NCBI RefSeq assembly: GCF_032062135.1
Contig: NC_092858.1
Span: 170,111,889 to 170,175,888, forward strand
DNA: 64,000 nucleotides
DNA from: Pyxicephalus adspersus
Lineage: Eukaryota; Chordata; Amphibia; Anura; Pyxicephalidae
Reading direction: 5' to 3'
Shown one piece after another: positions 24,140 to 35,872 of the stretch; the stretch's first letter is position 1, and every line of letters begins with the position of its first letter. A model generated the notes under the pieces. The model ran no database searches, was not told the DNA's origin, and saw only the letters and a program-made list of their open reading frames with translations. The position numbers and the translations under genes are program-made.

Positions 24140-27100
24140 CTAGAAAGGAAGAGAAATTATGTTTATACAATGGCTTTATTACAATTACAACTCTAAAACT
24201 GACACATTTCATATATACAAGCCTCAAACTATTAACAGAAAAGCAAATATAAAATGTCACTCCCAAAGATGACATTACAACTTTCATTGGATGGTGGTAA
24301 CATTTTCGTAGACCCCCAAAACAAGAATCATTCAGGTAATCCAGAAAATGAAAGGGAAGGAAGCCTATAAATATAAATATAATATAATGCCAATATTTTA
24401 CTTTTAATGGAGTGTGCATTTTCAATGCAAAGATTTCTTTTACAGTACTTTATTCTGCATCTCATTCTAATGGCCAGCATGATTTAAGTCACTTCCTCAA
24501 TACCCCGATCACCCTGGACCCGTCCAACTCTCTTCACTGTTCTCAGTTCTCCTATCAGCATTATCTTTGTCAACATCTGAATTTGTTGTGCTGCATTTTA
24601 TCTGAGCTGGTTCTTCCACTGACATGCTAAGCTTCCAGGTATGTACACTGCTTGCAAATCTTAATGATGTAAAACACTTTATGCCTAGAGTTAAGCTTTA
24701 GGTAGCATATGAGAAGTGAATATAACCGGGATAAAGACCTTTCAATATTGGGAAAATGTTCCGCGAAATTCCTTGGCATTTGTCCTCCAAAAAATGTCTT
24801 TTACAAGATTGCCATAAAACTACAATCCAGGCAGCTTGCACTATCATGGTGAAATCTAGAAATTTTACACATACCTCTGCAAAACCGTCCTCTAGTTGTG
24901 CGGCAGATATGTTAGAAGACTTTTTGGAGTATTTTCTGTAAATAAAAGTAGTAGTAGAAGTCATTGGTACTCCTGCTTTCTGTTGCAATCTACGAGTGTA
25001 TCTCTACATTGGGAGGATTATTCTAACCTATATATCTAATGGGTGTCATTTAGGAAGAAGGGGGGTATATCTCTCTAATGGAAACACAGATAACAACATA
25101 TACATTAGGAGGATTTACTAAAGGAATTTAAGCTGTTTACCTACAAAGGTAAATTATTACCTTGCAATGGATAGTTCACTTTGCAAAAAATATCCAATCA
25201 CATGCTGGGGAACTATTCGTGATTTTTCCTTGCAAATGATTGGACGGCTGAAATCAGTAAGCTTCATCTCATTTCTCGATTGCTTAGCTTACTGATAAGG
25301 CTTAAGTGAATAACCCGTTTTGGAGTACGGTCAATATTTCTTCAGTGATGAAATTTATTGTTTCTAGTAGAGTGTGAAAAATCTTTTACCTTGGACATTT
25401 TTGTATTGATATTCTCATTCTTTATTGCTATCTCAATATGGACAGTAACTTGAAATACCTTAAGCTGCGTACACACGTCAGATTTTTATCGCCTGATAAT
25501 CGGCATCGGCCAAATATCGGGCGAAAATGTGCCATGTGTACAGTCGGTGTCGTCCATCGTCCCAATGACCGTCCTGCCGGATCCACGGACGATGAACAAC
25601 AACCGATCTTAATGAAAGGGAAGGGGAGAGCGTGCAGCATAGAGCAGAACAGTGCTGTATGTACAGCATCGTTCATGCATCGTGCAGTCCCTTGTCATTG
25701 GAAAGGATCGTGAAAGATCCTTTCCAACGACAAAAATTGCACATGTGTACGCGGCGCAACATTGAACTGATTTTCATTAAAACCAGAAACAATTAAGTCT
25801 ATCTTTATTTATTATGATTGTGCAGTTTGGATTCCCAAAAACATTCTACCACAAAGCCAGTCTTTGCCATATATCTGCATCTATTGTTGCCTCATCATCC
25901 TAAGTTTGACACAAATTCCACAAGTTCTTACCCTTCTATCCCAAGCAAAAATAGTAAAGTGAGGGTTCAGGTTGTTTTTAATCCTCATAATCTCAACAGG
26001 TAAAACTGTGTGGAACACGACCAGTTAAACCAAAAAGTGACCTAGGCACATACAGGTGTGATTGCAGATCTGGGATCCCTCCAGGGAACTCCAGCTTTTT
26101 AGCCAGGTTGCCAGCCCTTAATTAGGTCCCCAGATCTCTGTTTCTTCATCCAATACCTGCCAGATTAAGGCCACATAAGAAAGTCATCATGGCACCATTT
26201 AAAGATGAATCTACCTGTAACTAAGACCTGCTACTGGTCAATGCTACCGGCATGAAGGGATCTGTTACTGGAGAACTGGCATGTCATTGGAGTATTTATT
26301 ATTGATCGATTGTTGATATCTTCCTCTTCTTATTATTTATTCCATGCCATTGAGAGCTGCTTCGGGTTGATAAAATCTGCCATCTGCCATCAAAAGTCAC
26401 CTGACTTTTTAAAAATGTTACTTTTACTGACCAATTCTAAACATGTGAAAAAATAACGATGTCTAATTATGGACACAATCTGCTTACTTAATCCAGGGTA
26501 AAGATTTAGAATAAATTGTAGGAAGTGGGTTAGTAAAACAGCCAGAATATTAATCTGTCAGAAGGATGTGAGCACAATAGATATAGATATAGGTAGATAG
26601 TAGAAGCTATTCTCTGCACATATTGTTCATCAATAATAAGCAACAATAGCAATAACAAGTTAAAATAAAAATGTACATGAAGATACAATTGTATTTGAAG
26701 AAAATACCTGACATGTCTTTGAATCCAAAAGATAATAATTGGGGAAAGGAAGAGGAGTATGGCCAATGCTACACGGAGCACGTTGATAAATTTCCTACTT
26801 AAACCTGTTAGGAAAAAAATTGCACAATGATCGCTACATGATAATGGATGAAGACAAAGTTGGTGAACAAATGGTGTTTTTAGAGCCAGCTAATATATGA
26901 GACAACAAATCTATCATTTACCCTCTCCTACTGCTATAGGTTGCAATTGCTTTCTGCTTTCTACCATCAGTGTTTGTGGAAAGAGATAGAAAATTATCCA
27001 ATGCTCTCAACAACAATGAATGGTAGACAGGGCTTTACCTATCATGATGTGCATTATTTGCAAGGCAAAGAAAGGGGGTGGCCCCTTTAAGACATCTTCT

Positions 27101-30100
27101 ACCTCTTCCACGGTTAAGCAGCAGAATAATTGGTATCGCAGCCAAGTGAAGAAAAATTACTGGGGGGATCTTAGAGTTCACCACCCACCGTTAGGCTACC
27201 CCATCTCCCACTTACATCCACCATAAGCCCCAAACTAGAAGCCCACAAAACAAAACAAACTAAATGCCCACAACACAACACAACCTAGAAGCACAACAAC
27301 AGCCGTTTTTTTAACAAATAACCATTAACTTTTTAACTATGCAACTTTTGGGAAAAGTTACAGCACATAAAGATATCTTAACACAAATAACAGTGATTAA
27401 CATGATAAAAAACAACCCGAATATTGTTTCCAAACAAAACAGTAACCAGCCACTGAAAATACCCCCTTATAGGCAATTGAGAGCCCCTACCACCTATATT
27501 AACCAACTGGGGGTCTGCCACCTCCTGTTCCCAGCCTTAATGCATTGCCTTGGGAACATCAAACTACATGTGCAGACCCCTGCCAGAAACTGACCTGTTT
27601 GCTCTACCCACTTATAACTTAGATACTTTCTGAGACACTAAATATACTGTGGGTCCCCAACCACTGCCACAATATTCCACAAAAAAGGCTGCCCTTGAGG
27701 ACCATAACTGGTCCCAAAAACAAGAGTTTGTATTGTGGGGTCTGCAGTCTGGGTCTACACTGAGGGCCTGGGAGTACAGTGACTGAGGGTCAGCAATAAG
27801 GCCTGTCACTGGGGTCTGAACTGGTGTTTGTCAGCCAGCGTCTTTTCTAAGGCATGTCTCTGGGGGTCTCTACTGAGGCCTGTCATTGGAGGTGTGTACG
27901 AAGTCTGTCACTGGGGGTCTGCAATGGGGGGGCTGTACTGGAGCCTATCGCTGGGGGTTTGTACTGGAGCCTGTCACTGAAGAGTGTACTGAGGCCTGTC
28001 CCTGGGGGAAATCTGTACTGAGGCATGTCAAGGGGGAAAGTCTATATTAGGGAACCTGCTCTGGGAAATCTTTACTGTGGAGTTTGTAACTCAGGGTCTT
28101 TCTCTGGGGATCTGTACTGAGGCCTGTGGAAAAACAATGGTCGGAAAACTGTTTCTTATTATATACACTTACCAACTTCTTTTTCTGTTTGAATGGATGA
28201 ATTCCAGGGATTTGAAAATGTAGGATGAGACACAAAACATGTCACAGTGACTCCATTCCACTGGTGGAATGTGCTGATCACTGTCCAGGTATCATTTGAT
28301 TTCTTTATTTTTGTAGTATGTATAGTATCTGAATGAGGGATCCAGGAGATCTCTGCAGCTGGGAATCCACCAATGGCTTTACATTCTGGAAATCCAGAGC
28401 TGCCGACATCAAGAGACACAAAAGGCTGGGCTGCACAAAAATAAAACACAAAAAAAGTGTTGATAGATTTTTGCTCCATTAATATTGTCAATACCAGTGG
28501 GGTAGCTACATAAAAGGCTTGCTGCAAAAAGAACTCACAGATACTTAACTTCTTGGGGCAACTGTTCTTCTCTCAAGACTGAAAGTCCAAATCCTGTATA
28601 AATTCCATATTAGATGGTGTAGGAGCATACACAAGATTTATGATTGTGTCCCAGTGCTCTTGATGTTCAATCCCAACTTCTGCAACCGGAGAACAAGTAC
28701 TATGCTCTTCCATACCTTGTAGAGAGTACTACAGGATCAGACGCAGTGATGTGCACAAGGTTCCCAAACCTTTCTCAGCTAACAATGGTACCCACAAGGG
28801 CCCCAAGTCAGTTCAGTGGGGGGATCCCAAGTAATTTCTGCAGAGGGGGCCACCATTGACTATATCCTCCACTGATGTACTAAGTATTAATAAAAGTCAG
28901 CTGCCTCCTTCTAGAAAGTGTTTTCTTTTGTCATAATGGTTCATCCTAACAGAAAAAAGGGACATTGTTTCTATAATATGCTCATCCTATATTCATCTTC
29001 CCAGCTGTCCTCCACTCCTACCTTCGCTCCATGTGGTTGTAAAGTTTCTGAACATTTAATGGTTCCCGAGCCTAGATGCTAAACAGAGGCACTACTCTAA
29101 GTCATATATGGAAACAATTATGGAGTACGTTACCTTACATTGAAAAAACAAAACAAGACAAATTACAACACACCTAGTATTTGTAAATTGATTGTTCTGA
29201 TGACAGTCCCCATCGGATTTGATATTTCACAGGTATGATTTCCTCCATCAGATATCTGGGTGTCCTGGATGGTCAGAGATGTATTGGATAATGAAATCCT
29301 TGTACTGCAGTTGGTGAATATTTTTGGTCCCTCATTGTATATGACAGCATATGAGAATAAACATAAATAACTATTCATATGATGAAACTTCCAAGAAATT
29401 GCTGTTATTCTATTTTCACGATGATCTTCACATTGTAGAACTGTAGAAGTGCCTCTTCTCCCAACCACAACAGTAACTCCTGAAATTTAGAAAATATATC
29501 ATGTATAAGTTAATACTTAAAATATGATTTACTTTATTGTGTGTTGAATTGATCAGACATCCACATCTTATCACGTGTTCTACATTCAGATATATAAATA
29601 TTGCTATATATCTATGTAGTGTCACCAGGTAGGTCTATAAATCGGTGTGTTTCTTAAAAGTATCTAACGATACCATATCTGTATGGTACTGCTGGACCTC
29701 ATACCATTTAGATGTTCTAAAAAAAGCACAAAAAAATAGTAAAAACAAAATTGAAATGCAATGATCATGTGCTAGGAAAGATTGCACGTTATATTGGGGG
29801 TTGGAGGCTCCACAGCCAGAGGCTGAGCTCATTTTAAGTACAATGGTTATGGGTTTTCATCTGCAACCATTGTGCATATATTACGCTGCAATACCATGAA
29901 TGCAGGACGGTTTCTAGCTCTCAGGAAATGGTTGTAGCTGCTGCTGGCTGTATATTGAAAATGTATTTCTGTGACATTGTGATTCCAAAAAACAGAGGAG
30001 TCCCCATAGTTCTTTTGCCAGTTGAATGAACTTCTTGGCACACGCATTCACCCTTAATTCACCCTTTCGTCCTTTATGCTTCACTCCCACTATTGTATGC

Positions 30101-32056
30101 AGGTGATTATTTTCCTGTGCAGTCTGTACGTACTGTGGCATAATCAACTTTTCCATTGTACTAGGAGTTTTACTTTAACTCACACTCCCCCAAATAAGAC
30201 CACAAGCAGCCTCTCATTGCTCAGGCTGGTCCTGATGTCACCAGAACTAAACCGTCCATGGGAAACCATATACAAGCATCAGCGGACTGCACAAATGTAG
30301 ACAGGAAGTGGCTGCAAGGGTACTAGATAAGACCAGCAGCATTGAACTTTCAAAGAATCATAAAAAAGTGATAGCAGTATTAAGCAAAAAACATTTAGTA
30401 CCAGCAACAACCTGTAACTGGCCCATTGGCCATGTAAAGCCCCCATGTATTCTAGATTTGAGCTGCACGGAAAACAATAGCTTCTGCCCTCCTCTTCACT
30501 GATATTATTTAAACATTTACTTGGTTAAATCATCGGTTTGAATTGGAGAAGTTTGAGTATTGCACTTAATAGCTGTTGGTGTACATTTTCCTTAAAGCTC
30601 TCCCACCGTATGGCCTTCTAAATACCATGGTGGTCCTAAACTTCTTTCATCTATTGAGCTTAACTTAATAGGTCTATGTTCAGATGGGAAACCATGCAAC
30701 TATCTGCTCTCAGACACTCAGTTTCATCCAATATGGGTTCCAGAACAGAAAGGTGGATATATTGAATTGCCATATTGTTTGCCAAAATGCTCATGCATGT
30801 GGTTGTTGTGTGGATCTCTTGCCACGTGTTCAAAGGAAATAAGTTACCTGGTGTCCAGTAAAACACTTTCAGATACTCTGCAATTCTTGTAAACATAAGT
30901 TTTATGTAAGCGAGGTAAGTATTGTAATTGAAATTTTTAATGGCACATATTGATTTTCTTTACTTAATCAATATATGCTAAAATTTAAAGAATTGGCATT
31001 TTATGATATGCATTATGGTGACCTATTTGCCCATTTATGACCATTTGGTCACTGTTCTTTTTTGTTGTTTTGAACAACTTCACAGAGGAAAATCTGAGCT
31101 TTTGTTGGCTACCATTATTTTAGTTGATGTGCATGTTGTTGCTGACAGCAGTGGCAGCAAATTCCCTTTTGATTTGGGTTGTTTGGCTTTTATATATCAT
31201 TATGTAGTATGTGCTTTTTGCCATTGAAAGTCCTATTTCATATTTTTATGGCCGTTGTCTGTTACCAATAATATTCAGGACTTCAAGGCATTCAGTACTG
31301 GTTCCCAAGTGGTGAACTGTAGCAGTTCTGCTTGAAATAACTCTCCATATGAATGTTTCCTAAGACATTGATAATATTATTTGAATTGTTTGTCCTGTGT
31401 GCTGTGTGATGTATTTTGGATGCCTGTAATAATGTGACCCGTATTTGGGCAATCTGTGTCTTTGTTTTCAATCTCTCTAACAATATATTGTTTGCATTGT
31501 TCACACACCGCTCAGCAGTTTAGCTTTTACAGGACAATAATAGGTGGGAAATATTAATAACATAGTTGGTATTCTGCAATTGTAAACTGAACATAAGGGC
31601 TGGGATGCTGCTTGACCTGCCTAATAGACACAAAAAGATCTGCTGCCAATTGTACACTTGACCAATCGATCTAAATGATGGTGACTGATCAATCAGTAAT
31701 CCCAAAATACAGCAAAATTCTGCCTTTCAACAGTTTTACACAGGTAGAAAGGTATCAGAATTCTGATTGCATCTACTCACACAATTGTACACATGGCAAA
31801 ATAACAATTTACAAATAATAATATGTGCATCTTGCAATTTTAAATTGGTACAAAGTTAATTTTAGAGCAAAAAAAGTATCATTAGACCCACCAGCGGCTA
31901 CAAATCATCATAGAAATGGAACAGCCCTCTAAATAGCTCTTTACTCTTTCACATCGCTTGGTGCAGAGGTTTCTCAAATAACATAAAGTAATAGGTGAAC
32001 TTACCTGTGGTGAGTGTAAATCCACAAATACACAACATCAGGAGGGGAACAATCAT
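24062..32056 (-). CDS. CD200R1: CD200R1-like receptor, unit M1 (intact; membrane Arg, tail tyrosine lost)
   Basis: Six exons join in frame with GT-AG junctions: 32005-32056, 29174-29479, 28173-28430, 26708-26804, 24875-24935 and 24062-24139. They encode 283 residues: signal peptide 1-17, V domain to about 119, C2 domain to about 205, membrane segment about 210-233 and a tail of about 50. Both Ig domains keep their cysteines and the extra CD200R cysteine pair. The membrane segment has Arg near its outer end. The last exon reads DPCTQDLTCTQEEN in place of EPYATYTQKEN, so the signalling tyrosine is gone, though EYIK follows. It would be an activating-type or decoy CD200R if expressed; this is inferred. 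A tttatt (AATAAA on the - strand) lies 42 nt past the stop. Confidence 0.8.
24875..24935 (-). CDS. M1 exon 5, juxtamembrane tail
   Basis: The 61-nt exon ('tttacag' acceptor, GTATGT donor) encodes KYSKKSSNISAAQLEDGFAE. It has a basic start and an acidic end. Confidence 0.7.
24936..26707 (-). other. M1 intron 4
   Basis: It contains a MITE of about 310 bp (25460-25770) and sequence (about 25040-25400) related to the intron flanking the juxtamembrane exons of A. I see no other exon. Confidence 0.5.
25460..25770. mobile_element. MITE with GCTGCGTACACACG ends
   Basis: Terminal inverted repeats of about 14 bp, GCTGCGTACACACG at the left and an imperfect inverse 'acatgtgtacgcggcg' at the right, bound a GC-richer body with internal symmetry. 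Superfamily not assigned. Confidence 0.65.
26708..26804 (-). CDS. M1 exon 4, transmembrane segment with arginine
   Basis: The 97-nt exon encodes GLSRKFINVLRVALAILLF and onward to IIIFWIQRHVR. Arg (CGT, 26773-26775) lies about five residues into the hydrophobic span at its outer side, the position typical of receptors that pair with FcR-gamma. Confidence 0.8.
26805..28172 (-). other. M1 intron 3
   Basis: It contains the minisatellite (27735-28130), C- and A-rich repeat DNA (27200-27560), and a relic of the hydrophobic alternative exon of A (about 27065-27165, LAAIPIILLL frame). The relic has no acceptor and is followed by basic residues. Confidence 0.5.
27735..28130 (-). repeat. Intronic minisatellite of M1
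   Basis: Units like 'gtctgtactgaggcctgtc' repeat on the + strand, the reverse complement of the arrays in A and B. The array therefore has the same orientation relative to its gene. Confidence 0.9.
28173..28430 (-). CDS. M1 exon 3, Ig C2-type domain
   Basis: The 258-nt exon ('tgtgcag' acceptor, GTAAGT donor) starts [20 protein letters not shown] and has GFPAAEISWIP and VTCFVSHP. It is one codon longer than in A, owing to an extra residue in FHQWNG. Confidence 0.85.
29174..29479 (-). CDS. M1 exon 2, Ig V-type domain
   Basis: The 306-nt exon has VLQCED, AISWK, the extra cysteines YLC and TNC, and SDGGNHTC with the second V cysteine. The usual Tyr before the last Cys is His. No internal stop. 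Confidence 0.85.
29480..32004 (-). other. M1 intron 1
   Basis: About 30180-30560 resembles 56930-57250 in M4 intron 1, and about 30660-30750 resembles the intron of A near 4300, reflecting common descent. No exon seen. Confidence 0.5.
32005..32056 (-). CDS. M1 exon 1, signal peptide
   Basis: MIVPLLMLCICGFTLTT is followed by a CACAG|GTAAGT donor. The 52-nt exon ends in phase 1. Confidence 0.8.
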
Positions 32057-32260
32057 GATGCTTGTAGATAATGTGTTTTAGGACTATTACTCAAAACTCG
32101 AAAACTACCTTGATTTGTTTTTGATGGTCAGCTCACTACTCAAACTTTACACTTATCTGGTGGTATCAGTTCCTACCTAAACACCGCTCACTAAAACTTC
32201 CTGTTATCTAAATTTAGACACTAGAACAAAGAAGACTCATAGACCATCAAAACAAAAAGT
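32057..32260 (-). promoter_or_regulatory. M1 proximal promoter
   Basis: It shares the block seen before the other leaders. On the - strand AGGAAGT (32196-32202) is followed by a GAGCGGTGTTTAG phrase, AGATAAG (a GATA-type core) and GAGCTGACCATC. The outer part is duplicated at 34877-35556. Confidence 0.5.
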
Positions 32261-32835
32261 CTGTAAGAACGTATTTACCAAGATTGTCATGTAAAATAAA
32301 TGCATCTATAATAAGTTTACCAAACGGAATACAATTTTGTTGCTCGGTCACTGGGGTAGATTTACTTTATTGAAGTGAAATTACCAATTTTGCAAAGTAT
32401 ATTTTACTTCATTAATGAGTTGGAGCTCTGGTCTCCATCATGGGCAAATAAAATCTTTTTTTTTTATTTGTTGCATGGGATTGGGTAGTCTTTCCATTCC
32501 CATTCCATCGTTCTGTACTTCTTCCTGATGGTGACAACAGTGGACTGTGCCAGAGATCCCGTGCTGTGTGCCATTGCAGTATCAGACCCGGTTTATTTGT
32601 CCTGCAGCAGCAAAGTGAACAAGGAAATGGCAGCATTTTCTGCTTCCCTTTAGCCGTGTAACCTGAAATGTACCTTCTTGGCACCCCAGCACACACACAT
32701 TTTAGGAGCAGATTAGTCCCTGGATCTCTTCTGCCTTGCCATTGGCTGATAGGACTTTATAGCCTTTCTGCTCATAGGATCCAGGTTAGTTGGTATGGGA
32801 GCTTCACCTTGTCCATGCAGAAGACAATTACCAGT

Positions 32836-33040
32836 GAGCCTTATTTATTAAAGCTCTCCAAGGCTGGAGAGGATACACTTTCATCTGTGAAGCTGGGTGT
32901 TCCAGCAAACCTGAAATAGACCTGGTCCAAGATTGAAAAAATTTTTAACAACAGCAAATGACTCTAGGAAATCCATTTTCGGTTCGCTAGATCACCCAGC
33001 TTCACTGATGACAGTGTATTCCCTCCAGCCTTGGAGAGGC
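32836..33040. mobile_element. MITE, foldback family, interrupted by a second copy
   Basis: The left end 'ttatttattaaagctctcc' and internal arms match the 2833 family. Its right end at 'ccttggagag' runs directly into the next copy. Confidence 0.7.
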
Positions 33041-33400
33041 CCTGATTTAATAAAGCTCTCCAAGGCTGGAGAGAATACACTTTCACCAATGAAGCTGGGT
33101 GATCCAGAAGGGGTCTGGTGCAGGATTCAAAACATTTGTTAGCAAATTACTTTGAAGAAAGCCAAGGGGTGATCCAGCAAACCTGGGATGGATCTGTGCC
33201 AGGATTCAGAGCATTTGCTAGCAAATAGCAAATGACATTAAAGACATCCATTCCAGGTTTGTTGGATCACCCCTTGGCTTTCTTCAAAGTAATTTGCTAA
33301 CAAATGTTTTGAATCCTGCACCAGACCCCTTCTGGATCACCCAGCTTCATTGGTGAAAGTGTATTCTCTCCAGCCTTGGAGAGCTTTAATAAATCAGGCC
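33040..33400. mobile_element. Large near-perfect foldback MITE
   Basis: The left arm (about 33041-33185) and right arm (about 33255-33400) are almost exact inverse copies of about 145 bp around a loop of about 70 bp that itself has family sequence. It looks like one copy nested in another. Confidence 0.8.
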
Positions 33401-33755
33401 AAATACCTCTATGAATTTCCCAGCAGTAAAAGAATTACCTGGCAGTAAAGTTTCCGGTCAAAGAAATCAAGGGGGGAAAGAAGTGGCAAGGGAGCACAGA
33501 AAAGGTATATGCAGGTGGGGTGGAGGAACTTTACATAAGGATTGTCATTTTGCCCTGTGTGGACAAGGTGACCTTAGCAATTTAGTTAGCTATATACCTG
33601 TTTTAGTTTAGGCAATTATTTATTTGTTTATTATAGTTGAATTCAATGTTCTGATGGTATATATTTGCTTGGAATTTTGAAGACCTTTTACATTTAAATA
33701 CATGACATCTTTAAATTTAGTATTAATGTATGTAACAGTTTTATTACAACACAAC

Positions 33756-34062
33756 CTAATACTTGTAAAATGGTTGTACTGATGAAGTTCCTTTTAGGAC
33801 CTTACATTTCACAGGTGTAATTTTCTCCATCAGATATCTAGGTGTCCTGGGTGGTCAGTGATACATTGGTGAAAGAACTTCCTTGTACTGCAGTTAGTGT
33901 GTATTTGTGTTCCTCTTTTGTATATGGCAGCATATAAGAAAAACCATGAAGAATTATTAATGTGATGAATCTTCCATATAACAGCTACTAATCGGTTTTC
34001 TAGATGATCTCCACATTGCAAAACTGTAGAAGTGCTTCCTCTTCTGACCATAATAGTCTCAT
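33756..34062 (-). pseudogene. Orphan V-exon pseudogene, unit M2
   Basis: The V exon has kept its 'ttttcag' acceptor and GT donor and begins [19 protein letters not shown]. It has a 1-nt insertion after the TNCSTR motif, CAG changed to TAG at 33838-33840, a further TAA, and loss of one extra Cys (TGT to TGG). No partner exons lie between it and M1 or M3. Confidence 0.85.
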
Positions 34063-34559
34063 CTGAAAATTGGAAAATATGATTTCAATGAATTTATTGT
34101 GTGTTGAGCAGTCACATATTATTGTGTATTCCCCATTATGAGATGTAAATATTGATATGTCTCTATATTTGTGACGTATCACCAGGCAGATATTTAAAGT
34201 TTGTTTGTTCCACTCTGAGCACAAAAAAAATTAGGGCATTTTGTAAACAGGGTCTGGGAAATATTGGACATTATATTGTAAGTTGGGGGGGGGGGGGGTA
34301 TATTATTTAGACTCTGAACTTATTTGGAGTATTGTAAGTTATGGTCTTTATCGGCTATTCATGTTTACATTGCAATAGTGAACCCAGGAATGCCCCTGGT
34401 AGCTAGGAAATGTTTGTAGTTATTGCAGACTGCAATTGTTTAATGAAAATCCATTTCTGTGTCATCCTGATTCTAGAAAACAGAGGTGCCCCCATTATTC
34501 TGAGGTCTGCAGAAAAAGGCTTTTCTAAAGTCATGTAAAGAGTAGGGATGAGCAAGAAT

Positions 34560-34860
34560 GCCTTTAGCTTTGGCTTTAATTCATGCAGCCCTGGGAATCC
34601 TCCTGTGTGTGATCCCCAGCCACTAGAGGGTAATTGGGGTTAAATTCCCAGGGCTGTTCCTTCTGTAATGATTTCCTTGAACTTCCGATGGGTCCGTGAA
34701 ATTGCGGCAAATCGATTTTGGGGACCCATCAGAAGTTCCAGGAAATCATTACAGAAGGAGCAGCCTTGGGAATTTAACCCCAATTACCCTCTAGGTTCTG
34801 GGGATCACACACAGGAGGATTCCCAGGGCTGCATGATTTAAAGCAGCCCTGGGAATCCTC
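34560..34860. repeat. 300-bp palindromic repeat
   Basis: Arms containing 'gcagccctgggaatcctcct' and 'aaatcattacagaaggagca' are inverse copies about a centre near 34715. A relative lies at 6250-6470. Confidence 0.75.
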
Positions 34861-34876
34861 CTGTCAGTGTCAGTGT

Positions 34877-35556
34877 GCGCTTGGTGGTATCAGTTCCTAC
34901 CTAAACACCGCTCACTAAAACTTCCTGTTATCTAAATTTAGACACTAGAACAAAGAAGACTCATAGACCATCAAAAAAAAGTCTGTAAGAAAGTATTTAC
35001 CAAGATTGTCATGTAAAATAAATGTATCTATAATAAGTTTACAAAACTGAATACAATTTTGTTGCTCGGTCACTTTTTATTGAAGTGAAATTACCAATTT
35101 TGCAAAGTATTTTTACATTAATGAGTTGAAGTTCTGCTCTCCATCATGGGCAATTAAACACCTTTTTTTTTTGTTGCATGGGATTGGGTAGTCTTTCCAT
35201 TCCCATTCCATCGTTCTGTACTGCTTCCTGATGGTGACAACAGTGGACTGTGCCAGAGATCCCGTGCTGTGTGCCATTGCAGTATCAGACCCGGTTTATT
35301 TGTCCTGCTGTATCACTAACAGCAGCAAAATGAATAAGGAAATAGCAGCATTTTCTGCTTCCCTTTACCCGTGTAACATGAAATGTACCTTCTTGGCACA
35401 CCCAGCACACACACATTTTATAAGGCTCACTGTTAATTGTCTTCTGCATGGACAAGGTGAAGCTCCCATACCAACTAACCTGGAACCTATGAGCAGAAAG
35501 GCTATAAAGTCCTATCAGCCAATGGCAAGGCAGATGAGATCCAGGGACTAATCTAA
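34877..35556 (-). repeat. Duplicated M1 promoter region with an internal inversion
   Basis: 34877-35425 is nearly identical to 32156-32705, including the AGGAAGT box (34920-34926), but stops before the leader exon. The following segment of about 130 bp (35425-35556) matches 32713-32850 in the opposite orientation. Confidence 0.85.
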
Positions 35557-35649
35557 ATAATGTAAAAATATAATGGACCATGCCATGTGACGTGTGACTA
35601 GGCACTGAAAATTAAAATAAAAAAAACTGTTATGAAATTTTAGACACTG

Positions 35650-35872
35650 ACCTTGATTTATCAAAGTTCTCCATGGCTGGAGATAATACGCTTTCATCAG
35701 TGAAGCTGGGTAATCCAGCAAACCTGGAATGGATTTCCTAAAAGTCATTTGCTATTTGTTAGCAAATGTTTTCAACCCTGGACCAGATCCATTCTAGGTT
35801 TGCTGGATCACCCAGCTTCACTGACAAAAGTGTATTCTCTCCAGCCTTGGAGAACTTTGATAAATCAGGGCC
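35650..35872. mobile_element. MITE, foldback family
   Basis: It runs from 'ccttgatttatcaaagttct' to 'tttgataaatcagggcc'. The arms share 'gctgggtaatccagcaaacc'. Confidence 0.75.

Noticed and set aside
35231..35605. Paired open frames of 106 codons on both strands
   Set aside because: They fall in the duplicated promoter and inverted segment. The copy at 32.4-32.7 kb does not preserve the frame.
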